Positions 51,467-61,170 of a DNA stretch of 64,000 bases are shown in pieces. The notes under the pieces were generated by a model. It was not told the DNA's origin and did no database searches. It was given only the letters and a program-made list of their open reading frames with translations. Numbering within the stretch: the first letter of the stretch is position 1; every line of letters starts with the position of its first letter. Both the position numbers and the translations under genes were made by a program. Source of the stretch: UBA7672 sp047601145 (GTDB lineage Bacteria > Pseudomonadota > Alphaproteobacteria > Caulobacterales > Hyphomonadaceae). The stretch is taken from the NCBI GenBank assembly GCA_047601145.1, contig JASGJW010000003.1:124001-188000 (forward strand), written 5' to 3'.

Positions 51467-53395
51467 TTGAGATCTGTTCTCGCGCTCACGGCCGCTGCTG
51501 TACTGATGGTTACACCAGCATTCGCGCAACAGGCGGTGCGTTCCTCGCCCCAGCCGATAGCGCCCGCTTCCGCCATTCCGGCCGCGCGAGACGTTCCCTA
51601 TCCGGGCATCGTAAAGCTCGAAGTGGACGCAACAGACCTCGATCGCCGCATCTTCTGGATCAAGCAATCGATTCCTGTAGCGAAAGCCGGACCGATGACA
51701 CTGGTCTATTCGGAATGGATCATGGGTAACCACGCGCCGCGCGGGCCGATCTACAACTATTCCGGACTGAGGATGACCGCTAACGGCAAACCGCTCGCCT
51801 GGACGCGCAACATGGCTGACGTCTATGCGTTCGACGTCGATGTGCCGGCGGGCGCCAAGTCGATCGAGGTCGAAGCGCAGTTCCTGAGCGCGGTCGAGGC
51901 GGCGCAGGGTCCGATCATGATGACGCCGGAAATGCTGCGGCTGAACTGGTATATCGCGGCGCTCTATCCGGCTGGTCACTATGCACGGCAGATCAATTTC
52001 GACGTGACGGTAAAGCTGCCGCAGGGTTGGGACTATGCAACGGCGCTGGAGACGGCCTCGCGCACGGGCAATGCGGTGAAGTTCAAGACGGCGTCCTGGG
52101 AGACTGTGATCGACAGCCCCCTCTTCGCCGGCAAGTACATGCGCAAGTTCGACCTCGATCCGGGCGGCCGCTCGCGCGTGACGCTGAACACGATGGGAGA
52201 TGAAGCCAACCAGGTCGATCCGTCACCGGACGTCATCCAGACCATGCGGAACCTCATCGTGCAGGCGGACAAGCTCTACGGCGCGCGCCATTATGATCAT
52301 TACGATTTCCTGCTGTCGGTCTCGGATAAGCTTGCAACAGCGGGTATCGAGCACCAGCGTTCGAGCGACAACGGCGTAAGCAGCGGTTATTTCCGCAATT
52401 GGGAGACCGGTTTCGTCAGCAAGGACCTGCTCGCGCACGAGTACAACCATTCGTGGAACGGCAAGTATCGCCGCCCGGCTGATCTCTGGACGCCGGCATT
52501 CAACACCCCGATGCGGAACAGCTTGCTGTGGGTCTATGAGGGGCAGACGCAGTACTATGGCAACGTGCTGGCCGCACGCGCAGGCTTCGTGACGAAGCAG
52601 GAAGCGCTCGACCTGATGGCGAACAACGCCGCAGTCTACGATACGCGCACGGGGCGCAACTGGCGCCCCCTAGTCGATACGACGATGGACCCGATTATCG
52701 CAGCTCGTCGTTCCCTGCCCTGGCAGAACTGGCAGCGCAGCGAGGACTATTATTCGGAAGGCCAGCTGATCTGGACCGATGTCGATACGCTTATCCGCGA
52801 GCGGTCTGGCAACAAACGCTCGCTCGACGATTTCGCCAAGGCGTTCTTCGGCGTCAATGACGGCGATTGGGGGCAGCTGACCTACACGCGCCAACAACTC
52901 GTCGCGACACTGAACAAGGTCGAACCTTATGACTGGGAAGCTTTCCTGAAGAAACGCGTCGATGATGTTGCCGTGAAAGCGCCGCTCGATGGTCTGGAAC
53001 GCGGGGGCTATCGCCTCGTCTATCGCGAGACGCCAAATGGGGTGTGGCGTGATGGCGAGATCCGCTCGCGCGGCGCCAACCTGCTCTACTCCATCGGATT
53101 GTCGGTCGATCAAACCGGCAAGATCACACTGATCCAGTGGGATGGGCCTGCTTTCAAGGCGGGGCTCAACACCTCGCTCACGATCACAGGCGTCAACGGC
53201 CAAGCCTTCTCGGCCGACCGGCTGCGGGCGGCGACCAATGCGACGAAGGGCGGACAGCCGGTGGACCTGCTGATCCGTTATGGCGATGCCTTCAAGACGG
53301 TGCGGCTCGATTATTCAGGGGGCCTTCGCTATCCGCACCTCGAACGGATTGCCGGCAAGCCCTCCTATCTGGACGACATTCTCGCGCCGCGTTGA
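51467..53395 (+). CDS. M61 family metallopeptidase (glycyl aminopeptidase-like)
   Basis: A 642-residue exported zinc peptidase with a signal peptide ending near AFAQQ. The N-terminal M61 beta-domain leads to the catalytic domain with the zinc motif His-Glu-Tyr-Asn-His (LLAHEYNHSWNGKYRRP, about residue 324). The C-terminal part has a PDZ-like domain (LYSIGLSVDQTGKITLI, NTSLTITGVNG). The start is a TTG at 51467. It would trim N-terminal residues, typically Gly or Ala, from peptides in the periplasm. It runs convergently with the frameshifted M28 gene, which begins at the next base on the other strand. Confidence 0.9.
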   Translation: MRSVLALTAAAVLMVTPAFAQQAVRSSPQPIAPASAIPAARDVPYPGIVKLEVDATDLDRRIFWIKQSIPVAKAGPMTLVYSEWIMGNHAPRGPIYNYSGLRMTANGKPLAWTRNMADVYAFDVDVPAGAKSIEVEAQFLSAVEAAQGPIMMTPEMLRLNWYIAALYPAGHYARQINFDVTVKLPQGWDYATALETASRTGNAVKFKTASWETVIDSPLFAGKYMRKFDLDPGGRSRVTLNTMGDEANQVDPSPDVIQTMRNLIVQADKLYGARHYDHYDFLLSVSDKLATAGIEHQRSSDNGVSSGYFRNWETGFVSKDLLAHEYNHSWNGKYRRPADLWTPAFNTPMRNSLLWVYEGQTQYYGNVLAARAGFVTKQEALDLMANNAAVYDTRTGRNWRPLVDTTMDPIIAARRSLPWQNWQRSEDYYSEGQLIWTDVDTLIRERSGNKRSLDDFAKAFFGVNDGDWGQLTYTRQQLVATLNKVEPYDWEAFLKKRVDDVAVKAPLDGLERGGYRLVYRETPNGVWRDGEIRSRGANLLYSIGLSVDQTGKITLIQWDGPAFKAGLNTSLTITGVNGQAFSADRLRAATNATKGGQPVDLLIRYGDAFKTVRLDYSGGLRYPHLERIAGKPSYLDDILAPR

Positions 53396-54785
53396 TCAGT
53401 TCGTGGGCGGGAAAAAGGCGCCCGGTGGTCCGGCATACTGGATCGGGCTGGCGTAGCCGTCAGCTGATATCGTCTGCAGGCCGAAGAAGTGGTCATCGAG
53501 CACGACATCCTTGACGATGAACTCCGTCTGTCCGCCGGGAACGTCAGCGCTGTGCTGCCACTGGGCCGAGATCGTATCGCGCCACCAGATCCGATAAGAG
53601 GCCGCGCCTGCAGTTGCCGTCCATTTGACGGTCGTGTCGTCTGACAACGCGCCCTGCACCGTGACTTCCAGCGGTGGGGCCGGCGCAGACGCGAGGCTGG
53701 CGAGCGCCATCGCGTTAAGCCGCGTCACGCGGGCCAGATAAGCGAAGTCCACGTAGTCGATCGTGTCGCCGTAGAACACGCCATTCTCAGTGCGGACGTT
53801 CTGGTGTTGGTGGTTCCAGTTCTCGGCGCCTTCAGTCACGCGCACGGCAGGATAGCCGGCGTCCTGGAACGGTGTCTGGTCGCCGCCACGACCGTAGCGA
53901 TCGCGCCGGTAGATCATGCGTACGCGAAAGTCAGCCATGTGATCCTGGGCCACCTGCTCCAAGTATCGCGCGAGATTGCGTGAGGGACTATCGACCTCCC
54001 CTCCGTTGACCTTCCGCGCAGCCGCCATGGCCGCGGTCTCTGTCGCGCGCACACCTTCCGAGAAAACACGCACGGTCTTGTCATCGATCTTGCCGTTGAA
54101 GCCACGCGAATTGCCGACGATGTCGTTATTCAGCACGGCTTCCACCTGCCAGCCCTGCGCCTTGGCGTAGGCAGCAAGAATTGTTCCGCCCGAAAGCCCC
54201 TGCTCTTCCCCTGAGAGCGCTGCATAGACGATGGTGGCGGCGAATTTCTGCTTTGAGAGAATACGAGCCGAACTCGATCACTGCAGCAACGCCAGAGGCG
54301 TCGTCATTCGCGCCGGGAGCGTCATCGGTCACGTTCTCGTTGGTCGAGTTCCGGCTGTCGAGATGGCCCTGGATGATGATCACGCGATTGGAGTCGGTCG
54401 TACCACGCTGGATGGCAACGACGTCCACCACGAGCGTCGGTTGCGGGTAACGGTTGCCCGTTACCGTGTCGGACGGCGTTGCGTATTCGAGGCATCCACC
54501 ACAGGCCGCGCCAATCGAGCGGAACTCGTTCTCGACCCATTTGCGGGCTGCGCCAATGCCGCGCGTCGGCGACGTCTGGTCCGAAATCGTCGAGCGGGTC
54601 CCGAAACTGACCATCTTCTCGATGTAGCCGCGCAACCGGGTTTCACTAACCTCGCTGGAAATACCGCGCAGATTGGCCGAAACAGCGGCGGGCGGCTTCG
54701 GTTTGGCGTCGTCCGTCACCGTGATGGTCATGCACGAGGCCGCCAGCATTGCTGCCGCCAGAGCCACGCCAATACCAGCCTTCAT
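53396..54785 (-). pseudogene. M28 family metallopeptidase lipoprotein, interrupted by a one-base frameshift
   Basis: The gene starts at 54785 (MKAGIGVALAAAML) with a lipobox Leu-Ala-Ala-Ser-Cys. The reading frame encodes zinc ligands in GHLDSR and GANDDASG. At about 54268-54269 an extra base (a CC on the plus strand where one C fits) shifts the frame. Removing it restores EFARILSKQKFAATIVYAALSGEEQGLSGG, which continues into the second frame with NNDIVGNS and NHQHQN, completing the M28 ligand set. All expected ligands survive, so this is a very recent mutation or a sequencing error. The C-terminus adds a short fibronectin-like or beta domain. About 460 residues if repaired. Confidence 0.85.
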
Positions 54786-54867
54786 CACGCTCTCCCGCAT
54801 CTTGCGCGACGATGCTTGGCGCATGGTAGAACCGTTCACAAGTCCGCGGCCGGGGATTGGACCTGAA

Positions 54868-56691
54868 ATGATCGTGCACAGGCAAATTGCTGGCGCCGCA
54901 ACCGCCGCTTTCCTCTTCCTTGGAGCCGTCTTCATGGCGAACGCCCAGACGCCGAAACTGGACCCGCAGACCTTCCTGCCGCCTGCTCCCGCCTGGAGCG
55001 GCGCCAGCGAGAAGCTGATCGCTCCTGCGACGGACCCGTGGATCACGCCGTCCGAAAAGACCGGGCTCACAGCCACGCCGACTTATGATGAGACGATTGC
55101 CTGGCTGAAGAAGGTCGACAAGCAATCCTCCCTGATCCGCATGGAACCGATCGGCACGACGTCGCAGGGTCGGAAGCTCTACATGGTGATCATCTCGAAG
55201 GATGGCGCGACGCTTCAGGCGCAGAAGCCGGTGTTCCTTGTGCAGGCGGGCATCCATTCCGGCGAGATTGACGGCAAGGACGCCATGCTGATGCTGATCC
55301 GCGACATCTGCTTCAAGGGGCGTGATGCGTTGATCGACAAGGTCAACATCGTCTTCATTCCTGTACTGAATGCGGATGGACATGAGCGTTCGTCACTCTA
55401 CAGCCGTCCGAACCAGCGTGGGCCGGTCAACATGGGCTGGCGCAACACGGCGCAGAACCTCAATCTCAACCGCGACTACATGAAAGCCGATGCGCCAGAG
55501 ATGCAGGCGCTGCAGGGCGTGATCCGCAAGTACAATCCCGATTTCTACATCGACCTGCATGTCACGGACGGCATGGACTACCAGTACGACATTACCTACG
55601 GCTTCGATGGCTGGGACGGGCTCTACGCCGACAGCCCCGCGATCGGGAAATGGCTGAACGACATGTATCGTCCGAAAGCCGATGCGGCGCTGAAGGCCGC
55701 CGGACATATTCCCGGACCGTTGATCTTCATGCGCGATGAAGCAGACCTGTCAAAGGGCACCGACCTCAACGCGTTCGCGCCACGCTTCTCCCACGCCTAT
55801 GGCGACCTGCGCAGGCTCCCCAGCGTGCTGGTGGAGAACCACTCGCTAAAGCCTTATCGCCAGCGTGTGCTGGGAACGTATGTACTGCTCGAAGCGACGA
55901 TCAAGGCGCTCGCAAGCGATGGGAAGTCGCTGAAGGCGGCGGTTGCTGCGGACCGGGCGTTGCGCCCAGCAATTGTGGCGGCGAACTGGAAGACAAAGGA
56001 AGCGCCGGTCAACTGGCTGGACTTCCTGACGATCCAGGGCGCCGAGGCGGACTCGCCTGCAACCGGCGGCAAGACCATGCGCTGGACGGGCAAGCCCGGA
56101 CCTGCCGTGAAGATCCCTGTCTATGGTTCGGAGCCTGGGCTGCAACTCAACGTTCCGAAAGCCTATTGGGTGCCCGCGACCAAGGCCGATGTCATTGCCC
56201 GCCTGAAGGCGCACGGGATCGCTGTCGAGACGATCAAGAAGGCGCAGGAGGTCGAGGTCGATATGATCCGGCTCGCTGGCTTCAAGGCGTCGGCGCCGTC
56301 GGAAGGGCGCGTGCCTGTGACGCCGACCGGCCTCTCGCACAGCGCGCGGAAGGTGATCTTCCCACCGGGCTCGGTGCGGGTGTCGACCGACCAGGCGCTC
56401 GGCGCCCTCGCCACCTATCTTCTGGAACCAGAAAGCGAGGACTCGTTCTTCGCCTGGGGTTTCTTTTCGGAAATCCTGCAGCGCGTCGAATACATGGAGC
56501 CCTACGCCATCGCGCCAATGGCTGAACAGATGCTGGCGAGCGACCCCGCGCTGAAAGCCGAGTTCGAGAGGCGTCTCAAGGATGAGAAGGACTTCGCCTC
56601 ATCGCCCCTGCGCCGCCTGCAGTTCTTCTACGAACGCAGCCCGTTCTACGACGACCGCTATCTGCTCTATCCGGTCGGGCGCGAGCTGTAG
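54868..56691 (+). CDS. M14 family zinc carboxypeptidase-like protein
   Basis: A 607-residue exported peptidase with a signal peptide ending near MANAQ. The M14 zinc site is visible: His and Glu in AGIHSGEIDGKDA (His about residue 129) and the second His in YIDLHVTDGMDYQYD. A catalytic Glu candidate is in SVLVENHSLKPYRQR. The length exceeds that of classic carboxypeptidases because of a C-terminal extension of unknown fold. The ATG at 54868 lies 82 bases from the divergent M28 gene, so they may share a control region. It ends 3 bases before the convergent S8 gene. Confidence 0.9.
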   Translation: MIVHRQIAGAATAAFLFLGAVFMANAQTPKLDPQTFLPPAPAWSGASEKLIAPATDPWITPSEKTGLTATPTYDETIAWLKKVDKQSSLIRMEPIGTTSQGRKLYMVIISKDGATLQAQKPVFLVQAGIHSGEIDGKDAMLMLIRDICFKGRDALIDKVNIVFIPVLNADGHERSSLYSRPNQRGPVNMGWRNTAQNLNLNRDYMKADAPEMQALQGVIRKYNPDFYIDLHVTDGMDYQYDITYGFDGWDGLYADSPAIGKWLNDMYRPKADAALKAAGHIPGPLIFMRDEADLSKGTDLNAFAPRFSHAYGDLRRLPSVLVENHSLKPYRQRVLGTYVLLEATIKALASDGKSLKAAVAADRALRPAIVAANWKTKEAPVNWLDFLTIQGAEADSPATGGKTMRWTGKPGPAVKIPVYGSEPGLQLNVPKAYWVPATKADVIARLKAHGIAVETIKKAQEVEVDMIRLAGFKASAPSEGRVPVTPTGLSHSARKVIFPPGSVRVSTDQALGALATYLLEPESEDSFFAWGFFSEILQRVEYMEPYAIAPMAEQMLASDPALKAEFERRLKDEKDFASSPLRRLQFFYERSPFYDDRYLLYPVGREL

Positions 56692-56694
56692 GCG

Positions 56695-59082
56695 CTACCA
56701 GTTGTGACGCAGGCTGAACCACGCGGCGGATTCGGGCTCAGCGTCGGCGATGTGGTTTGGCTGCGTCGACAGGGCCGCCGCGATCTCGAACGTCGTGAGA
56801 TCGCCGAGGGGCGCGACCCAAGCAGTTTCCAGGTCGATTTCCCGCCCGGACGGCGTGAGTCCGGCATTACGCAGCTCGTAGACGATCGCGCCTGTCTTCG
56901 TGACTTCGATGGGAGCATTGAAGGTCAGTTGACCGCTCTCTGCGCGGCGAGGTTGAGCCACGCTGAAACGCAATGCGCCGCCGAAGAGCGGATGCTCGGC
57001 GCTGGCCGACCATGCGCTGGTCCAGAGGCCAGAGACATCCAGCGTGTCCATGCGCGCGTTGGCGGCTTCAGCAGAGCCTGACACCGTCCAGGCGCCGAAG
57101 TCCCTGCGTGCTTCGATGCTCATGGCCGACATGCGGGTGCTGTCGTCACCGCCAAAGCGGCTCTGGAAGGCGCCGCCCAGGGCGGTCCGTGTATCTTTGA
57201 GCGCGGCAAAGCCGAGGCGGACCCTCCAATCTTCCCCACCTGTGCCGATGCCGAAGCTGCTCGCGCTGCGGGTGAGGCCGTTGGAGGCGCGAACGTCCAG
57301 CACCATCGGACCAAACGACTGGGCATAGCTGCTCCAGCTGTCGCCTGACCCTAGCGTTGCCGGGCCCGAAGCATCGTCGACCAGCGTCAGTCCGGGCGTC
57401 AGCCGCTCCGGACCGCCGCCGCGACCGATCGAAACCCGGGCGTTGGAGAATGAGTAGCTGAGCTGGAACGTCGCCTCCGGAGCTTCAGCCCAGGGCGTGC
57501 GGGGGTCGTAGACCGGATGCGGAGCATTGAACCACGACAACTGCGCATCGCCGAGAGCAACGGCATGCGCTTGCCCGCGCGCATAATCGGCCCGGAGCGT
57601 GAAATCGTTGAACGGAGCGCGTGCGGCCATCATGTGCGTGCCGTCGATCCGGAAGCCGCGCTCGAACTTGTCCTGGAAGACCAGCCCATTGAACGCGCCG
57701 GAGTTCTCGACCCAGTCGCCCAGCGCGCCGCGGGCGGGCCCCAGCGCCGTGGCGAGTTCGACATGCTGGCCACCGAAGTTGAAGCTGCTCGTGCCCATCG
57801 GGGAGAAGGCGCGCTGGAGATTCAGGATGCCACGGCCGCCAACCGTGTCGGTTCCTGTGCCGGCGTTGATCCCGAGAATGGCGTCAGGCGTTGTGGTGAC
57901 ATAATCGTCCGCACTCTCAAGGAGAGCCGCGAGCGCATTCTCGGGCGTGATGTTCGGGAACAGATCGAGCATCAGGGCAAGCGCGCCTGCAACGTGCGGA
58001 GCAGCGAAAGAGGTGCCGCTGGCGGACCAGTAATTACCATCTGTGTCCGCGTCGTTGCAGTTTGACGTGACGGTCGAAGAGCATGTCGGAAGAGTGGGGC
58101 GTCGGATATTGTCGTCCAAGCCAGCGATGACGACCGAAACGCCGGGCGCCAGCAGGTAGTAGCTCGCGGTCTGCCCTGCTCGGTTAGAGAAGGTTGGCAT
58201 GTTGCCATTCTTGTCGACCGCCCCAACTGCCACCACACGGCCCAGCGACTGCGTCTGGCCGGCAATATAGGCGGGCTCGGTCGGTGACGTTCCCTTGGCC
58301 GGGTCTGTCCCAGTTGCTGCGGCGCCCTCGTTGCCGGCGGCGATGACGAAAAGCACGCCCTGCGCCGCTGCATTGCGGATCGCGTTCTCCAGTGTCTGAT
58401 CCAGGTCCACGTCGCCGCCGAGCGACATGTTGATGATCTTGGCGCCGTGCGAGACGGCATAGTTGATCGCGGTGACGAGCGCATTGTCGCTGAACGCGCA
58501 GCCCTTGTCCGGATCGGGATCCTGACAAGAGGCATGAGTGTCGGCGCGGATGGACAGAACCTTGGCTTCGTAGGCGACACCGTGGGTGCCGACATTGTTC
58601 TTGTTGGCCACGATCACGCTCGTGACCATGGTGCCGTGTCCGTCGGTGTCGATATCGGTCGAGCTACGGCCGGACGCCAGCACGTCCTGCGTGCCGGCGA
58701 GCTGCCCTGTGAGTTCGCTAATCGATGTGTCTACACCCGTGTCGATCACCGCGACGACGATGCCCTGTCCTGTGGCGCCAGCGGCATAGGCAGAGGAAGC
58801 GTGGATCTGTGCGAGCCCGGGCCGGTTGCCGCTGGTGAAGTTAGAGCCGAGATATTCTGGCGTCTCGAAGAATGAAGCTGGCGGCGGCGGTGGAGGCGGC
58901 GGCGCCGGTGGCGGGGGTGGTGGGGGCGGAGGGGCCGGTGGAAGGATTGGCGGCGGCGACACGGGTGGAGATGATCCACCACCACCACCGCTGGCGCAGG
59001 CGGCGACAGTTGCCGTGGTCAGCGATATCAGTAGGGCCGCGCGGACGACATTGGCGACCGAAGTCCTCTCTCCGTCAGGCAT
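56695..59082 (-). CDS. Subtilisin-like S8 peptidase autotransporter-like lipoprotein
   Basis: A 795-residue protein. It starts at 59082 with GGGAGGA upstream. The signal peptide carries a lipobox-type Val-Ala-Ala-Cys with Cys29. A Gly/Ser stretch and a long polyproline stalk (residues about 43-68) follow. The subtilase domain has Asp114 (VIDTGVD), His149 (DGHGT) and Ser358 (GTSFAAPH). The remaining 400 residues are beta-rich and end in HNW, as expected for an outer-membrane barrel. This layout is like SphB1 of Bordetella, a surface lipoprotein subtilisin autotransporter. It may process surface proteins or digest external protein. Confidence 0.9.
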   Translation of the reverse strand: MPDGERTSVANVVRAALLISLTTATVAACASGGGGGSSPPVSPPPILPPAPPPPPPPPPAPPPPPPPPASFFETPEYLGSNFTSGNRPGLAQIHASSAYAAGATGQGIVVAVIDTGVDTSISELTGQLAGTQDVLASGRSSTDIDTDGHGTMVTSVIVANKNNVGTHGVAYEAKVLSIRADTHASCQDPDPDKGCAFSDNALVTAINYAVSHGAKIINMSLGGDVDLDQTLENAIRNAAAQGVLFVIAAGNEGAAATGTDPAKGTSPTEPAYIAGQTQSLGRVVAVGAVDKNGNMPTFSNRAGQTASYYLLAPGVSVVIAGLDDNIRRPTLPTCSSTVTSNCNDADTDGNYWSASGTSFAAPHVAGALALMLDLFPNITPENALAALLESADDYVTTTPDAILGINAGTGTDTVGGRGILNLQRAFSPMGTSSFNFGGQHVELATALGPARGALGDWVENSGAFNGLVFQDKFERGFRIDGTHMMAARAPFNDFTLRADYARGQAHAVALGDAQLSWFNAPHPVYDPRTPWAEAPEATFQLSYSFSNARVSIGRGGGPERLTPGLTLVDDASGPATLGSGDSWSSYAQSFGPMVLDVRASNGLTRSASSFGIGTGGEDWRVRLGFAALKDTRTALGGAFQSRFGGDDSTRMSAMSIEARRDFGAWTVSGSAEAANARMDTLDVSGLWTSAWSASAEHPLFGGALRFSVAQPRRAESGQLTFNAPIEVTKTGAIVYELRNAGLTPSGREIDLETAWVAPLGDLTTFEIAAALSTQPNHIADAEPESAAWFSLRHNW

Positions 59083-59267
59083 TCCGATCCTCCCTCGCAG
59101 ACATCGTCTCCGGCGGGCGCCCCCTTGCCCGGCATGCTGATGCGCGCCGCCGTGTCGGGCAACTGCATCCTGGCTACCGATTGGCTGGTGCGCCGGTTAA
59201 AAAAGATGGAGCGGGAACCGGCGCCGGCCAGGCTCGAGCAGCACTCAGGTATTGGAGCGGAAAGCCT

Positions 59268-59343
<76 letters not shown>

Positions 59344-59479
59344 TCTCAAGAGCGGCGGAACCTAGTGTTCGATTCCGCTGGGGTCAACGTAGGAAAGGCC
59401 GCACCTTGGGAATTTATGGACGGGGTCCGAAACGGCCTGCAAACATGCTAGAAAAGGCTCTTGTCAGGGGACTAGAGCC

Positions 59480-60049
59480 ATGAAATCGGCGGGGAAACTG
59501 GGGATAATTCTGGCCTTGGCCGGGCTCGCCGCCTGCGAGACGGCTGTCAGCAAGACGCAGGCCGGCCTGCCAGACGCGGCGATGTCTCCCCTCACCGACC
59601 TGAACCTCAGGCGTGTGGAGGTTCCAGCGCTGCTCGAAGCGATCAAGTCGCCTTACGAGCCGATCCCGATAGTGACCTGCAAGGCAATCGCTCTGTCTGT
59701 GGTGGACCTCACAAACATCCTCGGCCCTGACTCCGATGCCCCGCCCCGGCCGGAGGCTTCCATGTCTGACCAGGCCGGCACGGGCGCCGCCAATGTCACC
59801 CTGGGCGCGGTCTCATCGACCATGTCGGACTTCATCCCATTCCGGTCCATCGTGAGAGAGGCAACCGGCGCCTCGGCCCATGAGCGCAAGTTGCGCGCGG
59901 CATACGAGCGGGGCGTTGCGCGGCGAGCATACCTGAAGGGCGTAGGGGCCCATCTTGGTTGCGCGCCCCCGGCGGCGCCTGAGCCGAATGCCGGCGCGCC
60001 GGTGCAGCCAAAGATCGAGTATCGCGGAAAGGTTCAGCCGGACGGCTGA
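59480..60049 (+). CDS. Hypothetical lipoprotein
   Basis: A 189-residue protein with a lipoprotein signal (MKSAGKLGIILALAGLAAC, lipobox Leu-Ala-Ala-Cys, Cys19). The mature part has two short predicted helical stretches and a Pro/Ala-rich end. Two further cysteines (one near residue 67, one in HLGC) may form a disulfide. I recognise no family. Its 3' end overlaps the convergent tgt gene by 16 bases. Confidence 0.75.
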   Translation: MKSAGKLGIILALAGLAACETAVSKTQAGLPDAAMSPLTDLNLRRVEVPALLEAIKSPYEPIPIVTCKAIALSVVDLTNILGPDSDAPPRPEASMSDQAGTGAANVTLGAVSSTMSDFIPFRSIVREATGASAHERKLRAAYERGVARRAYLKGVGAHLGCAPPAAPEPNAGAPVQPKIEYRGKVQPDG

Positions 60050-61170
60050 TCTTCATCCCGTCCGAGCCAGCGAGCCCGCACGTTAGAACGCCACGTCCCG
60101 AAGCGCCCTTCGGCGATGGCGTGACGCATGGCCGCCATCATCTCCTGGAAGAAGGCGATGTTGTGCCAGGAGAGCAGCATTGGGCCGAGATACTCGCCCG
60201 CCTTGAAGAGATGGTTGAGATAGGCTTTCGAATAGTCGCGGCTGGCGGCGCAGACCGAGGACGCATTGATCGGCGTATCATCTTCCGCGAACTTCGCGTT
60301 CTTGAGGTTGATTGGGCCGTCCCATGTCCAGGCCTGGCCATGGCGGCCAGAGCGGGTCGGCAGCACGCAATCGAACATGTCGACGCCGCGGGCGACCGCC
60401 TCCACGATGTCGATCGGCTTGCCCACCCCCATCAGATAGCGCGGGCGATCCTTTGGCAGATGCGGTGTGGTGAGGCTGATCGTATCGCACATCGCATCAT
60501 GGCCTTCTCCCACGGCGAGCCCGCCGATGGCATAGCCGTCAAAACCCGTCTCGACGACACGCTGGGCGCTTTCGATGCGAAGGTCAGCGTAGGTTGAGCC
60601 CTGCACGATGCCGAACAACGACTGGCGATCGCGCTGGCCGAAGTATGTCTTGGATCGCTCGCCCCAACGGGCGGAAAGACGCATCGCAGCTGCAGCGGGC
60701 GCGTGTTCGCACGGATTGGCGACGCATTCGTCGAGCTGCATCGCGATGTCGGAGCCCAGCAGGTCCGACTGTATCTCGATGGAGCGCTCCGGCGAGAGGA
60801 AGTGCGACGACCCGTCAATGTGCGAGCGGAATTCGACGCCCTCCTCCTTCATCTTGCGGAGCTCGGAAAGTGAGAAGACCTGGAAGCCGCCGCTGTCGGT
60901 GAGGATCGGATGGCTCCAGCCCATGAAGCGGTGAAGGCCGCCGAGCTTGTAGACGCGTTCGGCGGTGGGGCGAAGCATCAGGTGATAGGTGTTGCCGAGG
61001 ATGATGTCGGTTCCAGTGGAACGCACATCGTCCAGGAACATGGCCTTTACAGTTCCCGCGGTGCCGACCGGCATGAAGGCGGGCGTGGCGATGTCGCCGC
61101 GTGGGGTCGAAAGGCGGCCGGTGCGCGCATCGCCATCCGTAGCGCTTATGTGGAACGGAAACTCAGCCAT
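60034..61170 (-). CDS. tgt: Queuine tRNA-ribosyltransferase
   Basis: A 378-residue enzyme that swaps guanine-34 of tRNAs with GUN anticodons for preQ1 on the way to queuosine. The TIM-barrel signatures are present: FMPVGTAGTVKAMF, the catalytic Asp in ILTDSGGFQVFSL, a second Asp in FDCVLPTRSGRHGQAW, and zinc ligands within SSVCAASRDYSKAYLNHL (Cys/Cys) plus His further on. The ATG at 61170 (MAEFPFHISA) is preferred to 61197. It overlaps the queA 3' end by 8 bases, so the two form an operon. Confidence 0.96.
   Translation of the reverse strand: MAEFPFHISATDGDARTGRLSTPRGDIATPAFMPVGTAGTVKAMFLDDVRSTGTDIILGNTYHLMLRPTAERVYKLGGLHRFMGWSHPILTDSGGFQVFSLSELRKMKEEGVEFRSHIDGSSHFLSPERSIEIQSDLLGSDIAMQLDECVANPCEHAPAAAAMRLSARWGERSKTYFGQRDRQSLFGIVQGSTYADLRIESAQRVVETGFDGYAIGGLAVGEGHDAMCDTISLTTPHLPKDRPRYLMGVGKPIDIVEAVARGVDMFDCVLPTRSGRHGQAWTWDGPINLKNAKFAEDDTPINASSVCAASRDYSKAYLNHLFKAGEYLGPMLLSWHNIAFFQEMMAAMRHAIAEGRFGTWRSNVRARWLGRDEDQPSG

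Noticed and set aside
54260..54275. Programmed ribosomal frameshift in the M28 gene
   Set aside because: No slippery heptamer or downstream structure is evident, and M28 peptidases are not known to use frameshifting; a mutation or sequence error is simpler.
58860..58960. Purine-rich GGC/GGT repeat as a microsatellite or phase-variable tract
   Set aside because: It encodes the polyproline stalk of the S8 protein with mixed codons and has no uniform repeat unit.
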